A DNA stretch of 64,000 nt from the NCBI RefSeq assembly GCF_900108565.1, contig NZ_LT629971.1:4836001-4900000 (forward strand), written 5' to 3'. Under the pieces are notes generated by a model. It was not told the DNA's origin, did not search any database, and saw only the letters and a program-made list of their open reading frames with translations. Each line of letters starts with the position of its first letter. The stretch's first letter is position 1. Of this stretch, positions 9,588 to 20,331 are shown piece by piece. The position numbers were made by a program, and so were the translations under genes. The DNA is from Mycolicibacterium rutilum. Lineage in GTDB: Bacteria; Actinomycetota; Actinomycetes; Mycobacteriales; Mycobacteriaceae.

Positions 9588-10068
9588 CGACGTCGAACGC
9601 CATGGTCTGGCCGTAGCCGCGCCGGGCCAGCATCCCCACCAGCCGGCGTGTCAGCTTCGCGTCGTCGTCATCGGCGAGTTTCTCCCGGCGCAGCTTGTCG
9701 GCGACCAGGCGTTCGGCGCGGGCGCGTTCGGCGGCGGGATCGTCGTCGGCGAGGACCGCGTCGATCACGTCGTTGTCGACGCCCTTGGTGCGCAGTTCGG
9801 CGATCAGCGCGCGTCGCCCTTTGCCGGCGTTCGCCCGCCGCGACCGCACCCACTGTTCGGCGAAATCGGCGTCATCGATCAGGCCGACCTCAGTGAGCCG
9901 GTCGAGCACGCGCTCGCTGACGTCCTCGGGATAGCCGCGCTTGGCCAGGTGAGTGGTCAGCTCTGCGCGGGTGCGTGCCCTCGCGGTGAGCAGCCGCAGA
10001 CACAGGTTCCGCGCCTGCTCCTCGCGGGAGGCCTCAGAAGTCGACCGGGGCGGGCAGGACTTCGTCAT
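9544..10068 (-). CDS. recX: Regulatory protein RecX
   Basis: A 174-residue RecA modulator. It shows the three-helix RecX repeats, with conserved segments [40 protein letters not shown] and [21 protein letters not shown]. RecX binds inside the RecA filament groove and restrains recombination and co-protease activity. The gene overlaps the end of recA by 35 bases (10034-10068), an arrangement I recall from other mycobacteria, so its dose is tied to recA transcription and translation. Confidence 0.95.
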   Translation of the reverse strand: MTKSCPPRSTSEASREEQARNLCLRLLTARARTRAELTTHLAKRGYPEDVSERVLDRLTEVGLIDDADFAEQWVRSRRANAGKGRRALIAELRTKGVDNDVIDAVLADDDPAAERARAERLVADKLRREKLADDDDAKLTRRLVGMLARRGYGQTMAFDVVKVALANERERRRV

Positions 10069-11074
10069 CTGTCACCACGGCGCCGATGCCGAGCTTCTCT
10101 TTGATTTTCTTCTCGATCTCGTTGGCCACGTCGGTGTTCTCGAGCAGGAAGTTGCGGGCGTTCTCCTTGCCCTGGCCGAGCTGCTCGCCTTCGTAGGTGA
10201 ACCACGAGCCGGACTTGCGGATGAAGCCCTGCTCGACACCCATGTCGATCAGCGAGCCCTCCCGGCTGATGCCCTTGCCGTAGAGGATGTCGAACTCGGC
10301 CTGCTTGAACGGCGGCGACACCTTGTTCTTGACCACCTTGACCCGCGTGCGGTTACCGACCGCGTCGGTGCCGTCCTTGAGGGTCTCGATGCGCCGAACG
10401 TCCATGCGGACCGAGGCGTAGAACTTCAAAGCCTTACCACCCGTTGTCGTTTCGGGCGAGCCGAACATCACGCCGATCTTTTCGCGGAGCTGGTTGATGA
10501 AGATCGCGGTGGTGCCCGAGTTGTTCAGCGCGCCGGTCATCTTGCGCAGCGCCTGGCTCATCAGCCGGGCCTGCAGACCGACGTGGCTGTCGCCCATCTC
10601 ACCCTCGATCTCGGCGCGCGGCACCAGCGCGGCCACCGAGTCGATGACCAGGATGTCCAGTGCCCCGGAGCGGATCAGCATGTCGGCGATCTCCAACGCC
10701 TGCTCACCGGTGTCGGGCTGGGACACCAGCAGCGCGTCGGTGTCCACCCCGAGCTTCTTGGCGTACTCGGGGTCCAGCGCGTGCTCGGCGTCGATGAACG
10801 CCGCGATGCCGCCGGCGGCTTGCGCGTTGGCGACTGCGTGCAGCGCGACGGTGGTCTTACCCGAGGACTCCGGGCCGTAGATCTCGACGACCCGGCCGCG
10901 CGGCAGGCCGCCGATGCCGAGCGCCACGTCCAGGGCGATCGAGCCGGTCGGGATGACCGAGATCGGCTGGCGGACCTCCTCGCCCAGCCGCATCACCGAG
11001 CCCTTGCCGAAGTTCTTGTCGATCTGCGCGAGTGCCAGCTCGAGGGCCTTCTCGCGGTCGGGTGCCTGCGCCAT
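10034..11074 (-). CDS. recA: Recombinase RecA (no intein)
   Basis: A 346-residue DNA-dependent ATPase for homologous recombination and LexA cleavage. Walker [10 protein letters not shown] is at residues 67-75; Walker [10 protein letters not shown], loop L1/L2 regions and the acidic C-terminus are present. The length is that of a mature RecA, so the intein found in M. tuberculosis recA is absent. The upstream region carries both a ClpR/RecA-NDp-type promoter and a LexA SOS box, giving dual DNA-damage control. It is followed by overlapping recX. Confidence 0.98.
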   Translation of the reverse strand: MAQAPDREKALELALAQIDKNFGKGSVMRLGEEVRQPISVIPTGSIALDVALGIGGLPRGRVVEIYGPESSGKTTVALHAVANAQAAGGIAAFIDAEHALDPEYAKKLGVDTDALLVSQPDTGEQALEIADMLIRSGALDILVIDSVAALVPRAEIEGEMGDSHVGLQARLMSQALRKMTGALNNSGTTAIFINQLREKIGVMFGSPETTTGGKALKFYASVRMDVRRIETLKDGTDAVGNRTRVKVVKNKVSPPFKQAEFDILYGKGISREGSLIDMGVEQGFIRKSGSWFTYEGEQLGQGKENARNFLLENTDVANEIEKKIKEKLGIGAVVTDDEVLPAPVDF

Positions 11075-11135
11075 GGTGGTCTCCGTCCTTCGGATGTCTA
11101 GCTGTTCGGTGATCGGTTTCGATCAGTTGGCCGTG

Positions 11136-11158
11136 ACGCTAGAGGCAGCCACCGACAA
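11136..11158 (-). promoter_or_regulatory. RecA-NDp (LexA-independent DNA-damage) promoter of recA
   Basis: The minus strand reads TTGTCGGTG, 8 nt, TAGCGT. This fits the mycobacterial LexA/RecA-independent damage promoter consensus (tTGTCRGtg-N8-TAnnnT) used by the ClpR/PafBC system. It lies 62-84 bp before the recA start. Confidence 0.8.
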
Positions 11159-11212
11159 GTTCGGGACAAGTCGGCCTGACCAGCATCTAGCCGTCGAACA
11201 CTGCCCACAGTA

Positions 11213-11228
11213 ACGAACGTGTGTTCGA
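11213..11228. promoter_or_regulatory. LexA SOS box of recA
   Basis: ACGAACGTGTGTTCGA matches the mycobacterial SOS box TCGAAC-RYRT-GTTCGA at 15 of 16 positions. It lies 139-154 bp upstream of recA, upstream of the damage promoter, and 35 bp downstream of the DUF3046 gene. Confidence 0.85.
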
Positions 11229-11263
11229 TGGCAAGGAGGCGCGCCGTGTCGGGGGAACGCGAG

Positions 11264-11458
11264 TCACCACTGATCGCGCGGGACGTCGAAGTCCGCGCAC
11301 AGTGCCCGCCAGACGTCGCGCGGATCGACACCGTCCTCGATGGCCTGCGCGGCGGTGCGCCCGTCCAGACCCGTCAGCACGTGGTCCACGACCAGCGATG
11401 CGCCCCGCGCCGGGCCGAACTGCCCGTCCACGAGTTCGCGGAACTCCGTCAATCGCAC
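11264..11458 (-). CDS. DUF3046 family protein (Rv2738c-like)
   Basis: A 64-residue acidic protein with the conserved pattern MRLTEFRELVDGQFG and a C-terminal DPRDVWRALCADFDVP, typical of actinobacterial DUF3046 proteins that sit next to recA. Function unknown. It begins 9 bp after the stop of the glycosyltransferase-like gene and is probably the last gene of that small operon, just upstream of the recA promoter region. Confidence 0.85.
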   Translation of the reverse strand: MRLTEFRELVDGQFGPARGASLVVDHVLTGLDGRTAAQAIEDGVDPRDVWRALCADFDVPRDQW

Positions 11459-11467
11459 GAGCCCAAA

Positions 11468-12640
11468 CTACGCCGACGTCGACACGGCTTCATGGCACAC
11501 CCGTACCGGATCGTCGACGTCCGCGATGGACGCCCCCGCCCTGCGGGCGGCCTCCCGATATCCGTCGCCGGCCAGCACGGCGCGCACCGCCCGGGCCAGT
11601 GCGTCCGCCTCCAGCGGCCGCACCAGTTGCGCACTGCCTTGCCGCACAACACGATTGGCGATCTCCCACTGGTCACCCCCGCCGGGCACCACCACCATCG
11701 GCACGCCGGCCAGCAGCGTCTTGGAGACCATGCCGTGTCCCCCGCCGCAGATGACGAGGTCGGCGTGCTCGAGCAGTTCGTCCTGCCTGCCCAGGCCGAC
11801 CACCGCCCACGGCGGCACCCCGACGTCGGTGCCGCCCAGCCGCGACACCACCACCCGCGATCCGGCCGGCAGCACCTCCCCCGGTGTCAGCGCCGCCAGC
11901 GCCACCTCGGCCAACCCGCCGGCGCCGGTCGTCGCGGTCGACGGCGCCACGACCACCACCGGCCCCGCGCCGGCCGGGATCTCGAGCGTTGTCGTGGTCG
12001 GTTCGAAGTGCAGCGGTCCCACCACGACCGCCTCCTGCGGCCAGTCCGTGCGCGGCACTTCCAGCGCGGGCAGCGTGGCGATCAGCCGGCGCAGCGGCCC
12101 CGGGTCGGTCGCCGGCAGCCCGATCTCGACCCGGGCGTCGGAACGCTGCTGGATGCCTTCGCGCCAGGACCGGGCCGACAGCGCCCGCATCACGGCGTCG
12201 CGCAGCCGGCCGCGCAGACCCACCCCCGGCGCCAGCCCGCTGCCGATCGGGGGCAGCCCCTTCGACGGCCGGTACAGCGGGTGCGGGTTCAGCTCCACCC
12301 AGGGCAGCCCGAGGAGTTCGGCCGCGAACCCGCCCGCGGTGGTGATCACGTCGGAGACCACCAGATCGGGGGCCAGCTCGCGCAACGGTGGCGCGTTGAG
12401 CACCGCCATCCGCGCGCCCCGGCGGTGGATCTTGGCGCCCGCGTCGGCGTCGTCGTCGGTGTCGGCGGGGTCGAGGCCCAGCAGTTCCACCGCGTCCAGC
12501 CCGGCGGCGCGCGCGGTGTCGAGCCATTCCGTACCGGTCAGCAGCGTCGCCGAATCACCGTTGGCCAGAAAGCGAAGACCCAACGCGATCGCCGGGAACG
12601 CATGTCCGGGATCCGGGCCGGCGACGATCGCGACACGCAT
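11468..12640 (-). CDS. MGT-type glycosyltransferase-like protein (Rv2739c-like)
   Basis: A 390-residue protein with the GT-B fold of the UGT/MGT family. The N-terminal Rossmann half begins MRVAIVAGPDPGHAFPAIAL. The C-terminal donor-binding half contains LVICGGGHGMVSKTLLAGVPMVVVPGGGDQWEIANRV, the equivalent of the plant-type signature. Donor and acceptor are unknown. The start is placed at ATG 12640; seven further codons upstream lack support. Orthologous in position to Rv2739c. Confidence 0.85.
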   Translation of the reverse strand: MRVAIVAGPDPGHAFPAIALGLRFLANGDSATLLTGTEWLDTARAAGLDAVELLGLDPADTDDDADAGAKIHRRGARMAVLNAPPLRELAPDLVVSDVITTAGGFAAELLGLPWVELNPHPLYRPSKGLPPIGSGLAPGVGLRGRLRDAVMRALSARSWREGIQQRSDARVEIGLPATDPGPLRRLIATLPALEVPRTDWPQEAVVVGPLHFEPTTTTLEIPAGAGPVVVVAPSTATTGAGGLAEVALAALTPGEVLPAGSRVVVSRLGGTDVGVPPWAVVGLGRQDELLEHADLVICGGGHGMVSKTLLAGVPMVVVPGGGDQWEIANRVVRQGSAQLVRPLEADALARAVRAVLAGDGYREAARRAGASIADVDDPVRVCHEAVSTSA

Positions 12641-12669
12641 TGGGCTACCCTGCCACAGCACGTGGCCAC

Positions 12670-12675
12670 TAGGCT
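12670..12675 (+). promoter_or_regulatory. -10 element of ephG
   Basis: TAGGCT followed by 6 nt and ATG at 12682, a leaderless arrangement. Confidence 0.55.
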
Positions 12676-12681
12676 GACCCC

Positions 12682-13122
12682 ATGACCGACCAGGCTTCCG
12701 GGGTACATACCGACCTCGACAATGTCCGGGCGGTGGAGACCTTCCTCTACGCCCTGCAGGACCAGGATTTCGACGTCGCCGACACCTTGCTCGCCGACAA
12801 CGCCGAATGGCAGAACGTCGGCTATCCCACGATCCGCGGTCGCCAACGCATCGTCGGGTTGATGCGCCGTGGCCAGGGCCGCTTCGGATTTGAGGTGAAG
12901 ATCCACCGGATCGCCGCCGAAGGCAACTCGGTGCTCACCGAACGCACCGACGCGCTGGTGTTCGGCCCGGTGCGACTGCAGTTCTGGGTGTGCGGAACCT
13001 TCGAGCTGCATGCCGGGCGAATCACGTTGTGGCGCGACTACTTCGACACCCTGGACTTCCTCAAGGCCACCGTGCGCGGGCTGGCCGCGACGGTGTTCCC
13101 GTCGCTGCGTCCCACGATGTAG
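12682..13122 (+). CDS. ephG: Limonene-1,2-epoxide hydrolase family protein EphG
   Basis: A 146-residue small alpha+beta epoxide hydrolase of the LEH/SnoaL-like fold, the counterpart of M. tuberculosis Rv2740 (EphG). LEH-type residues are recognisable: a D in LLADNAEW, Y/N near VGYPTIRGR, R in LTERTDAL and D in LWRDYFD, the last three fitting the Asp-Arg-Asp catalytic arrangement. It probably opens epoxides of sterol or lipid origin. Predicted leaderless. Convergent with and directly abutting pspM. Confidence 0.88.
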   Translation: MTDQASGVHTDLDNVRAVETFLYALQDQDFDVADTLLADNAEWQNVGYPTIRGRQRIVGLMRRGQGRFGFEVKIHRIAAEGNSVLTERTDALVFGPVRLQFWVCGTFELHAGRITLWRDYFDTLDFLKATVRGLAATVFPSLRPTM

Positions 13123-13941
13123 CTAGGCCCCGCGGACGTGCCCGAGTTCGTCGAACGCCTGCGCCCAGCCGATGAGCCGGTCGGTGGCATTGGACAACTC
13201 GTCGCGGTAGCGCTGCTGCCACATCGGTGAGGTGGACGCCGGCCCGGCGTTCGCGGCGGACACCAGTTGCGCTGCGGCCGTGACCATCTCGTTGTACTGA
13301 CGGGCGCCGTGGTCGAGTTGCGCGGTGAAGGCCTGGATCGTCGGCACCAGATGGGCGCGTGACTGCGGGGCCGATCCGATCGCGCGTTCCATCGAGACCA
13401 CCTCGTTGGCGGTGGCCGCCATCGTCGCCGCGGTCTGGTTTGCCGCTGCGGCGATTTCGCGGAGTTCGTCGGCGGGCAGCATCCGGCCGCGTTCCATCAC
13501 ACCGAGCAGCGAATGCAGTCCGCGTTCGGACGCCGCCAGCGCGGCCATCGGCTGACGCGCCGCCGATCCCCACGGCGGCAGCCGCCGCCCGGCGCGGGAC
13601 CGCTGCGGCGGCAACGGTTCACCCTTGAGCCAGCGGTAGCGCAGGAACGTCAGCGTCGCCAAAAACGCCGCCCCCGCCGCGATCGGCGCCGGGATGAACA
13701 GCGCCCACCACGGGGTGCTCCATGCCGCCAGCAGCGCCGTCACGCCGATCCAGAACACGCACGAGAACCCGAAGAACACCGTCAGCCGCAGCGCCCACCG
13801 CCGCTTGCGCAGCAGCTTGGCCCGCGGATCCGCCGCGGCGCTGAGCTTGGCGGCCAGCACATCCGACCACTCCGCGGCGGTGTCCACCCCGCGCTGCATC
13901 AGCGAGCGCCACGCCTCCGGCCGGCTCGTACGCGAACTCAT
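13123..13941 (-). CDS. pspM: PspM-like membrane protein (Rv2743c-like)
   Basis: A 272-residue protein with a basic N-terminus, two adjacent transmembrane helices (about residues 52-72 and 78-100) and a long helical cytoplasmic domain. Order and topology match Rv2743c (PspM), the integral-membrane partner of PspA in the mycobacterial phage-shock system. It is the last gene of clgR-pspA-pspM here: in M. tuberculosis pspN (Rv2742c) follows, but this locus ends and ephG converges instead. GAGGAATG precedes the ATG at 13941. Confidence 0.85.
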   Translation of the reverse strand: MSSRTSRPEAWRSLMQRGVDTAAEWSDVLAAKLSAAADPRAKLLRKRRWALRLTVFFGFSCVFWIGVTALLAAWSTPWWALFIPAPIAAGAAFLATLTFLRYRWLKGEPLPPQRSRAGRRLPPWGSAARQPMAALAASERGLHSLLGVMERGRMLPADELREIAAAANQTAATMAATANEVVSMERAIGSAPQSRAHLVPTIQAFTAQLDHGARQYNEMVTAAAQLVSAANAGPASTSPMWQQRYRDELSNATDRLIGWAQAFDELGHVRGA

Positions 13942-13956
13942 GGCATTCCTCGAAAA

Positions 13957-14772
13957 CTACTGTGACAGCGGATTTTCCGGTGTCGCCTGGGTCGGGTTGG
14001 CGGCCGGGGTGGCCGGCGATGCCGCGGCGTTGCCGCCGGCGGGCAGCTGCTCACCGCGCATGGACGCGCGGATCTGCTCCAGCCGGGAGTGCCCGGCCAT
14101 CTGCACACTGGCCTGCTGAACCTCGAGCATCCGGCCCTGCACCGAGTTCTGCGCCAGCTCGGCCTCGCCCATCGCGTTGGCGTAGCGGCGCTCGATCTTC
14201 TGGCGCACCTCGTCGAGGCTGGGCGTGGTGCCCGGGGCGGCCAGTTCGCTCATGGACCGCAGCGAGGAGCTGACCTGCTCCTGCATCTTGGCCTGCTCGA
14301 GCTGGCTGAGCAGCTTGGTGCGCTCGGCGATCTTCTGCTGCAGCATCATCGCGTTCTGCTCGACGGCCTTCTTGGCCTGGCCCGCGGCCTGCAGCGCCTG
14401 GTCGTGCAGCCCCTTGAGGTCTTCGACGCTCTGCTCGGCGGTCACCAACTGCGCGGCGAACGCCTCGGCGGCGTTGTTGTACTCGGTGGCCTTGGCGGCA
14501 TCACCGGCCGCGGTGGCCTGGTCGGCCAGCGTCAACGCCTGGCGCACATTGACCTGCAGCTTCTCGATGTCGGCGAGCTGACGGTTCAGCCGCATCTCCA
14601 GCTGGCGCTGGTTGCCGATGACCTGCGCGGCCTGCTGGGTCAGCGCCTGGTGCTGACGCTGCGCTTCCTCGATCGCCTGCTGGATCTGCACCTTCGGGTC
14701 GGCGTACTCGTCGACCTTGGAGCTGAACAGCGCCATGAGGTACTTCCACGCCTTGACGAACGGATTGGCCAT
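13957..14772 (-). CDS. pspA: Phage-shock protein A homologue (35-kDa antigen)
   Basis: A 271-residue PspA/IM30 family peripheral membrane protein. It begins [20 protein letters not shown] and is followed by a long coiled-coil body; such proteins assemble on stressed membranes. The C-terminal ~40 residues are Ala/Pro/Thr-rich. It works with PspM at the membrane and with ClgR, whose activity it buffers in M. tuberculosis. It lies between clgR (112 bp gap) and pspM (15 bp gap) in one orientation, expected to be one stress operon. Confidence 0.95.
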   Translation of the reverse strand: MANPFVKAWKYLMALFSSKVDEYADPKVQIQQAIEEAQRQHQALTQQAAQVIGNQRQLEMRLNRQLADIEKLQVNVRQALTLADQATAAGDAAKATEYNNAAEAFAAQLVTAEQSVEDLKGLHDQALQAAGQAKKAVEQNAMMLQQKIAERTKLLSQLEQAKMQEQVSSSLRSMSELAAPGTTPSLDEVRQKIERRYANAMGEAELAQNSVQGRMLEVQQASVQMAGHSRLEQIRASMRGEQLPAGGNAAASPATPAANPTQATPENPLSQ

Positions 14773-14884
14773 TTGAGTTCACTCCGCCTTCGTGTCTGTC
14801 GGTTGTCCCGGCCTCACCGATACCCGGCTCACCGTGCTGCCCAATCTATCGGGTCAGCGTGCCTCACCACACCCACAAGACGGG

Positions 14885-15211
14885 TCAGGCCACCGCCATC
14901 GACACGACCTGCGGGATGACGACCTTGGTCGCGGCGTCGATGTTGGCCGCACCCGCGGCGGCGACAGCAGCGCGCTCCTCGCGTTCCATCTCGTCGCCGG
15001 CATCGGAGAGCACCCGCGACAGAGGGATGTCGAGGGCCCCGCAGATCGCGCTGAGCAGTTCGCTCGACGCCTCCTTGCGTCCCCGCTCGACCTCGGAGAG
15101 GTAACCGAGGCTGACGCGGGCGGTGTCGGAGACCTCACGCAGCGTGCGCCCCTGGTCGACACGGGCCCGACGCAGCACGTCGCCGATCACCTCGCGAAGC
15201 AATGCCGTCAT
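14885..15211 (-). CDS. clgR: Transcriptional activator ClgR
   Basis: A 108-residue XRE-type regulator with a Cro/CI helix-turn-helix (about residues 16-70: [26 protein letters not shown]). In actinobacteria it activates clp protease and psp genes. It ends in hydrophobic VVSMAVA, a plausible ClpP substrate tail, so its level is likely set by proteolysis; that is inference from the family. A SigE-like promoter lies upstream. Confidence 0.95.
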   Translation of the reverse strand: MTALLREVIGDVLRRARVDQGRTLREVSDTARVSLGYLSEVERGRKEASSELLSAICGALDIPLSRVLSDAGDEMEREERAAVAAAGAANIDAATKVVIPQVVSMAVA

Positions 15212-15256
15212 CGTGCTCTCCCTTCCGGGGGGTCAGTTCGGGGCTTTCTAATAGCG

Positions 15257-15285
15257 CAACGCCGCGCCCCGGCCCGATGGTTCCC
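15257..15285 (-). promoter_or_regulatory. SigE-type promoter of clgR-pspA-pspM
   Basis: On the minus strand GGGAACC is followed by an 18-nt spacer and GTTG. This is the mycobacterial SigE/SigH-class pattern (GGAAC...GTT) and lies about 46 bp before the clgR start. It fits the known SigE control of clgR in M. tuberculosis. Confidence 0.65.
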
Positions 15286-15309
15286 GGTGTACCCAGATCG
15301 CTGTCAAGC

Positions 15310-15798
15310 TCACTGTCCAGCGACGGCGGCCCGCAACCGGGCGAGCGCCTCGCCGACCGCGGCGAGGCGGATCTCCCATCGCGATCCGGTCAGCGCGAGC
15401 GCGACGACGTCGGTGGTCACCGGGCCGGCGATGCCCAGGAACACCGTGCCGACGGGATGCCCGCCGTGCGGTTCGGGTCCGGCCACCCCGGTCAGGCCGA
15501 CGCCCCAGGTCGCGGCGCACCGCTGCTGCGCACCGACGGCCAACGCCCGCGCGGTCGGCGCGGCGACCGGGCCCACGTCGTCGAGCACCTCGCGCGGGAC
15601 GCCCGCCAACGAGACCTTGGTGTCCTCCATATAGGTGACCAGCCCGCCGCGCAGCACTGCGCTGGCACCGGCCACTCCGGCCAGGGTCGCCGCCAGCAGG
15701 CCCGCGGTCAGCGATTCCGCGGTGGCGACGGTCTGCCCGCGCACGGTCAGGTCGGCGACCAGCCCGCGGGCGGCGTCATCGACCAGCGGGTCGTCCAC
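15310..15798 (-). CDS. CinA C-terminal domain protein (nicotinamide-nucleotide amidase type)
   Basis: A 162-residue stand-alone CinA C-terminal domain, marked by TVATAESLTAGLLAATLAGVAGASAVLRGGLVTY near the start and GVTGVAGPEPHGGHPVGTV later. Such domains deamidate nicotinamide mononucleotide to nicotinate mononucleotide in pyridine-nucleotide recycling. The gene overlaps the 3' end of pgsA3 by 23 bases and is followed by the clgR promoter region. In M. tuberculosis, as I recall, clgR and pgsA3 are directly adjacent, so this gene is an insertion or retention specific to this lineage. Confidence 0.88.
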   Translation of the reverse strand: MDDPLVDDAARGLVADLTVRGQTVATAESLTAGLLAATLAGVAGASAVLRGGLVTYMEDTKVSLAGVPREVLDDVGPVAAPTARALAVGAQQRCAATWGVGLTGVAGPEPHGGHPVGTVFLGIAGPVTTDVVALALTGSRWEIRLAAVGEALARLRAAVAGQ

Positions 15799-16372
15799 GG
15801 GAGTCCTTGATCGCCGAGACCACGTAATCGACGCCGGTGACGACGGTCAACGCAACGGCCGCCCACATGATCACCCACGCCGCCGAGAGCCAGGCCCCCG
15901 ACAGCGGCAGCACGAACAGGCCGATCGCCACGGCCTGCACCAGCGTCTTGAGTTTGCCGCCGCGGCTCGCCGGGATCACCCCGTGCCGCAACACGGCGAA
16001 CCGCAGCACCGTGATGCCGAGTTCGCGGACCAGGATCACGATGGTGATCCACCACGGCAGCTCGCCGAGCATCGAGAGCCCGATCAGCGCGGCGCCGATG
16101 AGCGCCTTGTCGGCGATCGGGTCGGCGAGCGTGCCGAACTCGGTGACCATGCCGTAGCTGCGGGCCAGGGCCCCGTCGAAGCGATCGGTGATGACCGCAA
16201 CGCAGAACACCACGAATGCCGCTATCCGCCAGAATGTTTCATGGCCGTCACCGACGAAGAGCACGACGAGGAAGACCGGGACCAACGCGAACCGCACGCC
16301 GGTGAGGACATTGGCGATGTTCGCTATCCGGGCGCGCGGCACCACCGGATCGATATGAGGTTGGCCCGCCAC
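15776..16372 (-). CDS. pgsA3: CDP-diacylglycerol-glycerol-3-phosphate phosphatidyltransferase-like protein
   Basis: A 198-residue integral membrane CDP-alcohol phosphatidyltransferase. The motif D-x2-D-G-x2-A-R-x8-G-x3-D-x3-D is present (DRFDGALARS ... GTLADPIADK). It makes phosphatidylglycerophosphate or a related phospholipid. The start is fixed at GTG 16372 because TATTCT lies 6 nt upstream. Longer versions up to 16474 would run across the divergent argA start. Counterpart of Rv2746c. Confidence 0.9.
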   Translation of the reverse strand: MAGQPHIDPVVPRARIANIANVLTGVRFALVPVFLVVLFVGDGHETFWRIAAFVVFCVAVITDRFDGALARSYGMVTEFGTLADPIADKALIGAALIGLSMLGELPWWITIVILVRELGITVLRFAVLRHGVIPASRGGKLKTLVQAVAIGLFVLPLSGAWLSAAWVIMWAAVALTVVTGVDYVVSAIKDSRGRPAGR

Positions 16373-16378
16373 CGCAAC

Positions 16379-16384
16379 AGAATA
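16379..16384 (-). promoter_or_regulatory. -10 element of pgsA3
   Basis: TATTCT on the minus strand, 6 nt before GTG at 16372; leaderless start. Confidence 0.6.
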
Positions 16385-16401
16385 TCGGTAGACCGAACCG
16401 A

Positions 16402-16407
16402 TACTCT
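16402..16407 (+). promoter_or_regulatory. -10 element of argA
   Basis: TACTCT, 6 nt before GTG at 16414; leaderless start. It is only 17 bp from the divergent pgsA3 -10, so the two promoters must share upstream sequence. Confidence 0.6.
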
Positions 16408-16413
16408 CCACCT

Positions 16414-16912
16414 GTGAGCCCTCAATCCGGCCAGGTCGTCGTGCGGCGCGCGCGAACCACGGATGTTCCCGCAATCAAATCGTTGGTGGACATCTACGCC
16501 GGCAAGATCCTGCTGGAGAAAAATCTCGTCACGCTCTACGAGGCCGTGCAGGAGTTCTGGGTCGCCGAAGTCGACGACGAACTGATCGGCTGCGGCGCCC
16601 TGCACGTGCTGTGGTCCGATCTCGGTGAGGTCCGTACCGTCGCGGTGCACCCGAAGGTGCGCGGCCAGGGCGTCGGGCACGCGATCGTCGACCGCCTGCT
16701 CGACGTCGCCCGCGAGCTGCACCTCGAACGGATCTTCGTGCTCACCTTCGAGGTGGCGTTCTTCAGCAGGCATGGCTTCCGTGAGATCGACGGCACACCA
16801 GTCACCGCCGAGGTGTACGAGGAGATGTGCCGCTCCTACGACACCGGTGTCGCCGAGTTCCTCGACCTGTCCTACGTCAAGCCCAACATCCTCGGTAACA
16901 CGCGAATGCTGC

Positions 16913-16923
<11 letters not shown>
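16414..16923 (+). CDS. argA: N-acetylglutamate synthase ArgA (short GNAT type)
   Basis: A 169-residue stand-alone GNAT acetyltransferase that makes N-acetylglutamate, the first step of arginine synthesis, as shown for its M. tuberculosis counterpart Rv2747. The acetyl-CoA loop is VRTVAVHPKVRGQGVGHAIVD, and the C-terminal FFSRHGFREID is typical. Leaderless GTG start. Its last 11 bases overlap the end of ftsK on the other strand. Confidence 0.92.
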
Positions 16924-19405
<2,482 letters not shown>

Positions 19406-19412
19406 GGCTGTC

Positions 19413-19418
19413 AGACTA
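19413..19418 (-). promoter_or_regulatory. -10 element of ftsK
   Basis: TAGTCT on the minus strand, 7 nt before ATG at 19405; leaderless start. Confidence 0.5.
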
Positions 19419-19491
19419 GTCGCTTTAGCCCCAAAATCACCATCTGCCACACGGGTCACAGATAGGTATCAATCGTCACCGCCTGGCGGCT

Positions 19492-19497
19492 TACCGT
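19492..19497 (+). promoter_or_regulatory. -10 element of the DUF2834 gene
   Basis: TACCGT, 6 nt before ATG at 19504; leaderless start. Confidence 0.5.
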
Positions 19498-19503
19498 GCG
19501 CTC

Positions 19504-19959
19504 ATGACCCGCCCCGACACCGCAGGCAGCGCCCTGCCCAGCACCACCAAGCTGCTCTGCACCGCCTACGCCGCCATCGCGGTCGCCGCCTTGATCGCGA
19601 CCTGGAGCCAGAATCTCGCCTACGCCGACCGCGGAATCGGGTTCCTCACCGTCTTCTGGCAGGACACCAAGGTCAACGCGGCGTCACGGTCGATCACCGC
19701 GGACATCGCGCTGTTCTTGCTCGCGGGGATCGTGTTCATGGTGTTCGAGGCGCGCAAACACGGGATCCGATTCGTCTGGGTCTACGTCATCGCGTCGTTC
19801 TTCACCGCGATCAGCGTGACCTTCCCGCTGTTTCTGTTGGCGCGCGAACTCACGATCCACCGGGAGCAGGCGCCGCGGATCGGCACCGCGGACAAAGTGG
19901 GGCTCGCCGTCATGACACTGGGGCTCGCGGCCTTCACCATCTGGGTCGACGTGGCGTGA
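19504..19959 (+). CDS. DUF2834-like four-helix membrane protein
   Basis: A 151-residue protein with four predicted transmembrane helices. The stretch ITADIALFLLAGIVFMVFEARKHG...FTAISVTFPLFLLARE has the pattern of the DUF2834 family, found in many actinobacteria and cyanobacteria, function unknown. Predicted leaderless. Divergent from ftsK; followed 57 bp later by the monooxygenase gene in the same direction. Confidence 0.7.
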   Translation: MTRPDTAGSALPSTTKLLCTAYAAIAVAALIATWSQNLAYADRGIGFLTVFWQDTKVNAASRSITADIALFLLAGIVFMVFEARKHGIRFVWVYVIASFFTAISVTFPLFLLARELTIHREQAPRIGTADKVGLAVMTLGLAAFTIWVDVA

Positions 19960-20016
19960 GACTCCGGTGAGTAGGCTGCACTCGTTCAAGCAGCCACTCA
20001 CCGAGGAGTTCCGCCC

Positions 20017-20331
20017 ATGCCAGTCGTCGTCGTCGCGACCATGACCGCCAAACCCGAATCCGTCGACCTCGTTCGGGAGGCGTGCAAGACGGCGATCGAA
20101 ACCGTGCATCAGGAGCCCGGTTGCGAGCTCTACTCCCTGCACGAGTCCGACCGGACGTTCGTGTTCGTCGAGCAGTGGGCCGATGAAGAGGCGCTCAAGA
20201 CGCACAGCGCCGCGCCGGGCGTGGCGACGCTGTTCGGCACCGTCGGCGAGCACCTCGACGGCGCTCCGGACATCAAGATGCTGAAGCCGGTCGTCGCCGG
20301 CGACCCGAGCAAGGGAGCGCTGCGGCCCTGA
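20017..20331 (+). CDS. Antibiotic biosynthesis monooxygenase (ABM) domain protein (Rv2749-like)
   Basis: A 104-residue single ABM-fold protein ([15 protein letters not shown]..., [28 protein letters not shown]). These dimeric ferredoxin-like proteins range from quinol monooxygenases to heme-degrading enzymes; the substrate here is unknown. A GAGGAG ribosome-binding site precedes the ATG at 20017. Its last base is shared with the start of the following SDR gene (TGATG), so the two are co-translated. Confidence 0.85.
   Translation: MPVVVVATMTAKPESVDLVREACKTAIETVHQEPGCELYSLHESDRTFVFVEQWADEEALKTHSAAPGVATLFGTVGEHLDGAPDIKMLKPVVAGDPSKGALRP

Noticed and set aside
10034-11074. Search for an intein in recA
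   Set aside because: The gene has normal RecA length with uninterrupted conserved motifs.
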